Below, one piece after another: positions 53,106 to 60,089 of a stretch of 64,000 nucleotides of DNA. The DNA lies in assembly GCA_035495315.1 (NCBI GenBank), contig DATJGF010000185.1:1-64000 (forward strand), read 5' to 3'. Below the pieces are notes generated by a model, which ran no database searches, was not told the DNA's origin, and worked only from the letters and a program-made list of their open reading frames with translations. Every line of letters begins with the position of its first letter. The first letter of the stretch is position 1. This stretch comes from DATJGF01 sp035495315 (GTDB lineage Bacteria > Verrucomicrobiota > Verrucomicrobiia > Limisphaerales > UBA8199). A program made the position numbers and the translations under genes.

Positions 53106-55094
53106 ATGGAAAAGCTCGTGCGCTGGCTCGGGAACCTGTTGGGAGCCTTAACCTTTGCGATACACCACGGAGGCGGGCAGGGCACCGCTGCGGAAGGGCA
53201 GGGCGGCGAGAATGGAACGGATCGCGAGACGGTGGCGACCATTCTGGGCCTGTTTTACATTTGTATTATCGGGATCCTCGATCTGATGACGACGCGGGGG
53301 ATGAATTTCGACCTGTTTTATCTGTTCGGTTGTGCCTGCGTCGGTTGGGCGGTCGGTACCAAACCCGCCGTGCTGATCACTTTAGCTGCCGGCGCCTTTC
53401 TGTATTTCGACGGAGCGCGAGGCGGTGGCGGGGGTCTGCCGGAGTGGGTGTGGTATTGGAATTCAGTCGTGCGGCTGCTCGGTTTTGCCGCGGCGGGTTG
53501 GCTGGCGGCGCAAGCCGGCCGGCTGACGCGCAACCTCGAGCGGACCGTGCAGGAGAGAACAAGCCGCCTGCAGAATGAGGTTGAGGAACATAAAGAAACG
53601 GCAGTCCGGTTGCGAGAAACCCTTGAGCTTTTTCGGCAAGTCACCGAGAACATTACCGAGGTTTTTTGGGTAACTGATCCCGCCAAGACGCGCGTTAACT
53701 ATGTCAGCCGCGGTTTTGAGACCGTTTGGGGACAGCCCCGTCAGGCGGTTTATACGGCGCCGGAGACGTGGCTGAACGCCGTGTATGCGGACGACCGGGA
53801 GCGTGTGACTCAAGCCACTTACAGCCGCCAAATGACTGGCGATTATGACGAAGAATATCGAGTGCAGCGTCCGGACGGCTCGCTCTGCTGGGTGCATGAC
53901 CGGGCCTTCCCTGTGCTCAACGAGCAATCGGAGGTCTACCGGATCGTCGGCATTACTGAGGACATCACCGAGCGCAAGCGAGCCGAGGAGTTGCTGCAGG
54001 CTCAGCGTGACGTCGGCGTCGCGCTCAGCGTCACGACGGAACTGAACCAGGCTTTGGATCGGCTGCTGCAGACTGCCACCCGGCTGGAAGGAATTGACTG
54101 TGGCGGGGTCTATCTTGTCGACGAACAAACCGGCGCGATGAAGTTGCAGGCCCATATCGGCCTTTCTTCTGCCTTCGTTGAACGAGTCTCGGCTTATGAG
54201 GCCAACACTCGTGAAACCCGGCTGATCGATGAGGCGCGCCCACTGTATCCGATCTGCGGCCCGGGTTGGAACACAGAGAACGCCTTTTGGATGGGGGAGG
54301 GTCTGCGCGCTTTGGCGGTGTTGCCGCTGCAGCACGAAGGCAAAGTGGTTGGAGCGCTCACTCTCGGTTCACATGCCCAGGAGGAGATCCCGCCGCAGAC
54401 GCGGGTCGGCCTTGAAACGATCGCCGCGCAAGCCGCTGGGGCTATTGCCCGTATTCGGCTCGAACAGCAGATCCTTGAAATCAGCGATCGGGAGCAAGCC
54501 CGCATCGGCCAGGATATCCACGATGGTCTTTGCCAGCAGTTGATTGGGCTGGCGTTCAGCGCAAACTCGCTGCAGCAGTCACTGGCAGCTCAAGAACGGT
54601 CCGAAGCCGCGGTCGCTCGCAAGATTTGCCACCTCCTGGACGAGGCCATTACCGAAGCGCGGAGCGTGTGCCGCGGGCTTTATCCGGTTCGTCTGGAAAC
54701 CGAGGGGCTGGTGCCGGCCTTGGAAGAGCTGGCGCGCACTACCAGCGAGCGATTCAAAGTTGAGTGTGTCTGCGAGGTCGAGACCCGCCAATTGCAATGC
54801 AACATCGTGACGGCTACCCACCTCTATCGGATTGCACAGGAAGCAGTGAACAATGCCGTCAAACACAGTTCGGGCCGGTGCATCTCCATTTACTTGCGCG
54901 GAGGCGAAGGTGCTATCGAGCTGCGAATTAAAGATGACGGTCACGGCTTGCCGGCCGAATCGGAGCGTCAGGCCGGTATGGGGCTGCACATCATGGATTA
55001 TCGGGCGCGCCGAATCGGAGGAGTTTTGGACATCAGCAGCAACGGCACTGGCACCGTGGTGGTATGCCGCGTTCGTCCGCGCGTCGGCGTTTAA
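53106..55094 (+). CDS. Membrane-bound sensor histidine kinase with PAS and GAF domains
   Basis: From the ATG at 53106 it has 662 residues: a hydrophobic sensor region with several membrane segments (about 45-145, starting ILGLFYICIIGILDLM), a coiled-coil linker, a PAS domain (about 165-290, ending RIVGITEDITERKRAEELL), a GAF domain (about 300-450) and a HisKA_3-type kinase core with phospho-accepting His472 in GQDIHDGLCQQLIGL. The ATPase domain shows HLYRIAQEAVNNAVKHS and DDGHGLP with GMGLHIM. It is of the NarX/DegS branch. It is followed after 14 bases by its LuxR-type partner. Confidence 0.93.
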   Translation: MEKLVRWLGNLLGALTFAIHHGGGQGTAAEGQGGENGTDRETVATILGLFYICIIGILDLMTTRGMNFDLFYLFGCACVGWAVGTKPAVLITLAAGAFLYFDGARGGGGGLPEWVWYWNSVVRLLGFAAAGWLAAQAGRLTRNLERTVQERTSRLQNEVEEHKETAVRLRETLELFRQVTENITEVFWVTDPAKTRVNYVSRGFETVWGQPRQAVYTAPETWLNAVYADDRERVTQATYSRQMTGDYDEEYRVQRPDGSLCWVHDRAFPVLNEQSEVYRIVGITEDITERKRAEELLQAQRDVGVALSVTTELNQALDRLLQTATRLEGIDCGGVYLVDEQTGAMKLQAHIGLSSAFVERVSAYEANTRETRLIDEARPLYPICGPGWNTENAFWMGEGLRALAVLPLQHEGKVVGALTLGSHAQEEIPPQTRVGLETIAAQAAGAIARIRLEQQILEISDREQARIGQDIHDGLCQQLIGLAFSANSLQQSLAAQERSEAAVARKICHLLDEAITEARSVCRGLYPVRLETEGLVPALEELARTTSERFKVECVCEVETRQLQCNIVTATHLYRIAQEAVNNAVKHSSGRCISIYLRGGEGAIELRIKDDGHGLPAESERQAGMGLHIMDYRARRIGGVLDISSNGTGTVVVCRVRPRVGV

Positions 55095-55108
55095 AAACGG
55101 GAGCTTTT

Positions 55109-55783
55109 ATGGCGCATTCAGAAGAAAGCCCTAAAAACAAGGCCACGCGGATCATGCTGGTCGATGATCATCCGATAGTTCGCGAAGGCCTGGCCGAAAG
55201 CATCAATCGAGAGCAGGACTTATTGGTCTGCGCTCAGGCGGAAGATCATCAGGAAGCGCTGAAGCTTTTCGAATCCGCCAAACCTGACCTGGTGGTAATC
55301 GATCTGATGTTGAAATCTTCCAGCGGACTTGAGCTCATCAAAGACATTCGTTCGCGTTGGCCGCGTGTGCTCATCCTCGTTGTGTCGATGCACGACGAAA
55401 CACTCTATGCTGAACGCGTGCTCCGCGCCGGCGCCCAGGGCTATATCACAAAACAGGAGGCTACCCGTGATATCCTGCTGGCTATTCGCCGCGTGCTCGC
55501 GGGTGGAATCTATCTCAACGAACGCACTGCCTCGGTTGTCCTGGCCCGGCTGGCAACCAAGACCCAGGCCGTGAGTGATTCCATCTCGGATATTTTGGCT
55601 GACCGCGAGTTGCAAGTCTTCGAATTGACGGGCCAGGGTTTGAGTACGCGGGAAATCGCCGGCCAATTACACATCGATATGAAGACGGTCGATACCTACC
55701 GGGCGCGTATCAAAGAAAAGCTGAATTTGAAGACCTCGAGTGAATTGCTGCAGCTGGCGATACGGTGGAGCAAGAATCAGTGA
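55109..55783 (+). CDS. LuxR-type response regulator, partner of the adjacent kinase
   Basis: The start at 55109 (MAHSEESPKNKATRIMLVDDHP) has GGGAG nine bases upstream; the frame opens earlier but overlaps the kinase. The 224-residue protein has a receiver domain with the acidic pair LVDDH, phospho-acceptor Asp in LVVIDLMLKSSSG, and Lys in YITKQEA, and a C-terminal helix-turn-helix (ADRELQVFELTGQGLSTREIA then MKTVDTYRARIKEKL). The 14-base spacing from the kinase implies a two-component operon. Confidence 0.94.
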   Translation: MAHSEESPKNKATRIMLVDDHPIVREGLAESINREQDLLVCAQAEDHQEALKLFESAKPDLVVIDLMLKSSSGLELIKDIRSRWPRVLILVVSMHDETLYAERVLRAGAQGYITKQEATRDILLAIRRVLAGGIYLNERTASVVLARLATKTQAVSDSISDILADRELQVFELTGQGLSTREIAGQLHIDMKTVDTYRARIKEKLNLKTSSELLQLAIRWSKNQ

Positions 55784-55834
55784 AAGGGGGAGTGGTCAAT
55801 CAGGAACCTCATTGATGTTTCTGCTTTTGACTGG

Positions 55835-56087
55835 TTACCGCGATCCCCGCGCAGCCAATCGAGCACGCGTCATGCGTTCGCGCAGTCCGCCCTGGTTGAG
55901 GAAATCCTGTTCCAAACGCGTGAGTTGCTGAGCAAAGCAAGTAGCATGTCGATTTGAGCATCCCAACAATCACGTTGGCGCAAATTGCAGGATCAGGGTG
56001 TTCGATACCTTTCCTCAACGTCTCGTAGTTGGCTCCAGGGCTGCGATTGAGCCGCCGCATCGTTGGGCGTAAGGATGCGTAGCCCAC
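55835..56087 (-). pseudogene. Frameshifted remnant of a four-helix-bundle suffix-domain protein
   Basis: The minus strand reads GANYETLRKGIEHPDPAICA and NVIVGMLKSTCYLL, then loses the frame; skipping one base near 55930-55937 restores AQQLTRLEQDFLNQGGLRER and then MTRARLAARGSR before TAA at 55835. This matches the suffix domain found after bacterial four-helix-bundle (23S rRNA-intervening-type) proteins. The N-terminal bundle itself is absent, since an in-frame stop precedes the fragment. The gene is therefore both truncated and frameshifted. It lies directly downstream of the phosphotransferase gene. Confidence 0.65.
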
Positions 56088-56091
56088 AAAG

Positions 56092-56994
56092 TCAAGTTAC
56101 AATCCTCCGCAAAATCCGCTCTCCTAGTCTCTCGTTCCTTGGATTATCCACCAGGCCCGTGTCTAGCAACAACACTCCAAAAAGCACTGCCCAGCCTTTG
56201 GCGCGGAGCATGGTGGCGTTCGAGACAACCCCATAAGCTGCGAGTGCGTCATCCCGGACGCGTGCCTCGGCAAACAGCATCCAAATCGCAGCCAAATCAG
56301 TCGCGCAATCGCCCGAGGTGATGTCGCCCCAGTCAATCACCCCGGTGATGACTCCCTTTTGAACCAGGACGTTACGCGAGTGCAGGTCGCCATGCAACCA
56401 GCTCGAGGTCACATCAAGAGGTGCCTCGAGGGCTTCCTCCCAAATGTGTCTGAGCTTGGATGTAATCACACCGGTTTGTGTAGCGAGTCGCTCGATGCGC
56501 GTTTGAGCCGAGGCAGCTCGCTGGCTGAGTGGCACTCCGCGTACTGGATTAGCAGGCGCCTGGGGCGGCGCTGGAATGTGCAGAGATCTCAAAAATTGCC
56601 CGAAACGGGCAGCCTGAGATTCGTCCGGCTCACAGACATCGGCAGATTCTCCGTCTATCCATGGTACTACACTCCAGCGCCATGGATAGTCGAGCGCGGC
56701 TTCGCCGAGCCGGCAAGCAGCCGGGACCGCAATCGGCAACCTTTGTGCCAACCGCGGCAGCCACTGCTGTTCGTGTTCAATCAGCTTTGCCACCACGGCG
56801 CGTCGCGGTAACCGGACGGCCAGATGCTCGCCTAAACGAAACATAGCGTTGTCCCAGCCGGCATCGGCGGCTCGCACCGGGAGATGGGCTAAATCAGGAT
56901 GCTGATCGGCTAGTAATCGACAGACTAATGCTTCATCAATCGGGATCTCGGCAGGGGGCGTGCCAGTCGGGACTGATGGCCTAGGGTCTGGCAT
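56092..56994 (-). CDS. Aminoglycoside phosphotransferase (APH) family protein
   Basis: A kinase-fold enzyme of 300 residues that transfers phosphate from ATP to a small molecule or antibiotic. The N-lobe has DNAMFRLGEHLAVRLPRR and the catalytic loop is WLHGDLHSRNVLV with the metal motif GVIDWGDITSGDCATDLA. Catalytic Asp and Asn are intact. The substrate is unknown; resistance should not be assumed, since many members act on choline, homoserine or sugars. The Pro-rich first 18 residues look like a disordered leader. Confidence 0.88.
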   Translation of the reverse strand: MPDPRPSVPTGTPPAEIPIDEALVCRLLADQHPDLAHLPVRAADAGWDNAMFRLGEHLAVRLPRRAVVAKLIEHEQQWLPRLAQRLPIAVPAACRLGEAALDYPWRWSVVPWIDGESADVCEPDESQAARFGQFLRSLHIPAPPQAPANPVRGVPLSQRAASAQTRIERLATQTGVITSKLRHIWEEALEAPLDVTSSWLHGDLHSRNVLVQKGVITGVIDWGDITSGDCATDLAAIWMLFAEARVRDDALAAYGVVSNATMLRAKGWAVLFGVLLLDTGLVDNPRNERLGERILRRIVT

Positions 56995-57047
56995 AAACTA
57001 AGGTCGCCAAGCGGAGGCGGTACCATCCGTTGGCGAGGTTCCCATGG

Positions 57048-57851
57048 CTATTTTTTAACGCTGGTCCTGACCTTGAGCCATTCAAAATCGGTAATCGGCG
57101 CGGCGGCAAACTTGTCGATGCGTGTCCTTTGAACTGGCTTAACTGTCGCCGGCACGAGCCAGTGATGCGACTCAAGGTGTCCATCAGCGAAAGAAAAGTT
57201 GGCGCCGCCATTATGATAGGAACCTGGCAAGTTGCCCCAGGCATAATCCTCAAGGCGATTGACGAAAAATCCGTCATTGATGGTATCGGCCTGCTCATCA
57301 AGGAATACAAATATGCCGGCTGGGTTTAGCACCTGTGCTTTCTTGAAATACTGCACGTAGAGCGGGTTGAAGCTGTTGGTCAGCTCGCCCGGATTGCCGA
57401 CCATTGCATTCATAGACATGCTGCGAATGCGGGGCCCATTGGGTGCCGGCTCGCGGTCGGCCGGGCACTTGTAGATCCGGGTGGCACGGTTCGCAAACGG
57501 TCCGAGCTTCGAGTCGCTGAGGAAAAGGAGATTGGTATTGTCGTCGCTGGCGAGCCAGTCTTCGACATTATTTGCCCACGTTTGGCGACGAGCCAGTGTC
57601 TCCGGGACACCGTGATTATTCACCAACCAATCGTTAAAATCATCGGCGTAAAGGACCCAGGCCAACGAGAGTTGTTTAATATTAGCCGCGCAGGTCATCG
57701 CCTCCGCTTTGGCTTTCGATCGTGATAACGCCGGCAAAAGCATCGCCGCGAGGATCGCGATGATCGCAATGACGACCAACAATTCAATCAAGGTGAAAGC
57801 TCGACGCGGGAGTCTCTTTTCAGGGCTGATTGTTTGCGGGTTGGGTCTCAT
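57048..57851 (-). CDS. Second pseudopilin-like protein with type IV pilin N-terminus
   Basis: The start at 57851 (MRPNPQTISPEKRLPRRAFT) gives a short basic leader and the signature FTLIELLVVIAIIAILAAML, with mature Glu5. The 267 residues end with YHNGGANFSFADGHLE and a basic tail. It resembles the protein at 40977-41909 (same MYA/YAD-DFND and YKCPADRE elements), so the two are paralogues. It lies alone, downstream of a palindrome cluster. Confidence 0.9.
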   Translation of the reverse strand: MRPNPQTISPEKRLPRRAFTLIELLVVIAIIAILAAMLLPALSRSKAKAEAMTCAANIKQLSLAWVLYADDFNDWLVNNHGVPETLARRQTWANNVEDWLASDDNTNLLFLSDSKLGPFANRATRIYKCPADREPAPNGPRIRSMSMNAMVGNPGELTNSFNPLYVQYFKKAQVLNPAGIFVFLDEQADTINDGFFVNRLEDYAWGNLPGSYHNGGANFSFADGHLESHHWLVPATVKPVQRTRIDKFAAAPITDFEWLKVRTSVKK

Positions 57852-57916
57852 TCCGGCGCCGATAGTAACGCACCAACGCAAAGAAGCAATGGGGCAGAGT
57901 AGCGCAGAGAAGTAGC

Positions 57917-57956
57917 GCAGAGTTTCACTCTGCTGTACCGCCGACTTTCAGTCGGC
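57917..57956. repeat. Two 17-bp GC-bounded palindromes
   Basis: GCAGAGTTTCACTCTGC (57917-57933) and GCCGACTTTCAGTCGGC (57940-57956), six bases apart, both with the layout seen in the clusters at 5913, 25499 and 59968. They lie in the gap upstream of the second pseudopilin-like gene. Confidence 0.75.
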
Positions 57957-58032
57957 ATCGGTGATCGACGCCCAGTTATAACATCCCAACGGGTTTGAAA
58001 TCACCGCGCTAGCCCGCCTAACGCTCTCGTGC

Positions 58033-59382
58033 TTAAAACTCTACATGCAGTCTCGCCCCGATGACCGATATCGGTCCGCGATCGCGATTAAACGCCGGGT
58101 TGGTGATCAATTGATAATCGATCGCAGTGTGAAGCGTCTTCCAGACTTGAAAGTCATAGTACACTTCAAGATTTCTTTCGACCCCATAGCTTAACGTGCC
58201 GTCGCCGGCGAGGATGCCGGTGCCGCCCGCCGCTAAAAATTCATGATGGACCGTCGATGCGGCACTGAAAATGCCAGCCAGCCCGACGGTGTCATTGTTC
58301 CGGCCCCAGAACTCCCCTTTAACGCTGACTCCCAGCGTGAAGGAGTAATCGACGTCGGAGAATGTCCAGGCCTCGTTCTGGCCGTCACTCCAGCCGGCCC
58401 GCAAGAAGGCGCCGACATTGGTCGCCAGTTCCTGCTCGAGGTTTAGGCCGAACCCGTATTTGGAGCGGTATTGGCGGGTAGCCTGAATGTCGGCGGGTCT
58501 TACTGGACTGTCGAGCGCTGCCTGGTAACTACCCATGTTGGCGCTGTTGAGATAACCTAAAACCCGAACCGCTCCTGGATGCACGCGCCATTGATAGCGC
58601 CGTTCCAGTTCCAGAACCATTCCCCAGGCGTCGAGGTAATGAGTGTCCTGGGCTGTCCCATTAGCCGTGCGCGGCATCTGAAAGAAGCCGTAGCGCGCTG
58701 CCCAGTGAGGTTGATTTAATTCGATGGCAATCCCGGTGGTGTAGCCCAGGCTATCGGCCGGATAATCCCAGGCTTCATTCGCCATGAGTGCCCAGTTCAG
58801 AAACTGGGTTCTAGGATCGTTCGCATAGGTATTGTTATCGAACAGATCCTTGGCACTCATTTTGCCCAGCGTGACTGTAATCCGCGAGATATCTCGTGTG
58901 CATCCTAGGTGAAGCTCGTCGTCTGCGACTGATTCCTGATCACCCCCGAGTTCAAAGGTTTGGCGCAGAAACAGACGCGCAATAGTTACGTTGGGAACAG
59001 CGGTTCCGAGACGAAATGCCTCACCGTTGGGGAAGCCTTCAACTCCGCGAGTGTCACTCAATCCGAAACCTTGCCAGAGGAGACCATCAATATGGGCCTC
59101 GGCGCCCCGCCATAAACGCACTCCGGCATAAAGATCGAGCGACACGGTTTCTTTCACCTCATTCACCTTGTCCATGCTGTTAGGCCCGGAATATTCCGCG
59201 GAGAAACCGGGATGATACTGCACCACATCGGTATTTTGTGCATGCCAATTCCAACCCTGCGGTTCGACGAGATTGTTGGTTTCCGGCGCGGCGTCAGAGA
59301 CTGCGCTGCAGGCCAGGAACAGGTTAATCGGCAGCCAACGTTTGAGGTGGCCAGCTAAATTAATGCGACCAGGTCGAGTCAT
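58033..59382 (-). CDS. Carbohydrate-selective porin, OprB family
   Basis: An outer-membrane beta-barrel of 449 residues from the ATG at 59382. It has a signal peptide (INLFLACSAVSDA) and a terminal Phe (LHVEF) typical of outer-membrane insertion. OprB-like features include the NWALMANEAWDYPADSLGY and YRSKYGFGLNLEQEL regions and many alternating aromatic strands. It would allow passive entry of sugars, but transport of other solutes is possible. It is divergent from mntR across 120 bases, so shared control is plausible. Confidence 0.9.
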   Translation of the reverse strand: MTRPGRINLAGHLKRWLPINLFLACSAVSDAAPETNNLVEPQGWNWHAQNTDVVQYHPGFSAEYSGPNSMDKVNEVKETVSLDLYAGVRLWRGAEAHIDGLLWQGFGLSDTRGVEGFPNGEAFRLGTAVPNVTIARLFLRQTFELGGDQESVADDELHLGCTRDISRITVTLGKMSAKDLFDNNTYANDPRTQFLNWALMANEAWDYPADSLGYTTGIAIELNQPHWAARYGFFQMPRTANGTAQDTHYLDAWGMVLELERRYQWRVHPGAVRVLGYLNSANMGSYQAALDSPVRPADIQATRQYRSKYGFGLNLEQELATNVGAFLRAGWSDGQNEAWTFSDVDYSFTLGVSVKGEFWGRNNDTVGLAGIFSAASTVHHEFLAAGGTGILAGDGTLSYGVERNLEVYYDFQVWKTLHTAIDYQLITNPAFNRDRGPISVIGARLHVEF

Positions 59383-59502
59383 TATGAGCACGATTCCAAT
59401 AGTCCGATTCAATTATTGAGTCAAATAGAATGTGTTAAATCTAAAACTAAGTCTCGGCTTTAAACTGGACCCCTTCCAGCTGCTTTGTTAAGAAAGGGGC
59501 CA

Positions 59503-59952
59503 GTGAAGGCTCAACGCCGCAATTCCAAAATCAGTCAGAACCGTTCGGAATCGACAGAAGATCACCTCGAGCGCATCCAGGACTTGGTGGATCAGAAAGG
59601 ATACGCGCGGGTGTCTGATATCGCAGTTTCGTTGAAACTAAGCCGTTCGGCGGTTTCGAACATGGTCCGGCGTTTGGCGCGGCGCGGTTATGTCAACTAC
59701 GAGCGGTATCGCGGGTTCACGTTGACCAATGAGGGCAGAGCGGTCGCTCACCACATCAAGGTACGGCACGAGACCTTGACTCAATTGCTGCGGCTGCTGG
59801 GTTTGAGCCGGGAAACTGTCGAGCAAGAGGTCGAGGTTATCGAACATCATCTGCGGCCGGAGACCCTGCGCGTGCTTTCGAAACTGGTCCGATTCTGGGA
59901 AAGTCAGCCGCAAGCTCTGCGAGCCTTTCTGGAGTATAGCAAGACGAAGTGA
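59503..59952 (+). CDS. mntR: Manganese-responsive DtxR-family regulator MntR
   Basis: A GTG start at 59503 with AAAGGGG just upstream gives 149 residues; TTG at 59485 is less likely. The winged helix spans ERIQDLVDQKGYARVSDIA to YRGFTLTNEG. Metal ligands of Bacillus MntR are all conserved: Asp and Glu in TEDHLERI, His in VRHETL, and Glu/Glu/His in EVEVIEHHL. It should therefore repress or activate in response to Mn(II). Neighbours are the divergent porin and the convergent mgtA; no mntH is in the window. Confidence 0.92.
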   Translation: MKAQRRNSKISQNRSESTEDHLERIQDLVDQKGYARVSDIAVSLKLSRSAVSNMVRRLARRGYVNYERYRGFTLTNEGRAVAHHIKVRHETLTQLLRLLGLSRETVEQEVEVIEHHLRPETLRVLSKLVRFWESQPQALRAFLEYSKTK

Positions 59953-59960
59953 AGCCGCCA

Positions 59961-60088
59961 GCGTAACGCAGAGTTGCACTCTGCCGTACCGCAGCCTTCC
60001 AGTCAGCAGTTCCTCAACCTTTGCCCCGCGTGAAGCCTTGAACCGAACAGCTGCAGATTGAAAATCTGCGGTACGACTCTGCGTTACG
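59961..60088. repeat. Palindrome cluster filling the mntR-mgtA gap
   Basis: Opens with GCGTAACGCAGAGT (59961-59974) and closes with ACTCTGCGTTACG (60076-60088), its complement. Inside are GCAGAGTTGCACTCTGC (59968-59984) and GCAGATTGAAAATCTGC (60053-60069). The cluster starts nine bases after the mntR stop and ends two bases before the mgtA stop, so it fills the gap between convergent genes. Confidence 0.8.
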
Positions 60089-60089
60089 A

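Noticed and set aside
56092..56994. Antibiotic-resistance gene
   Set aside because: The APH fold is clear, but family membership alone does not indicate resistance; no mobile context surrounds it apart from a decayed fragment.
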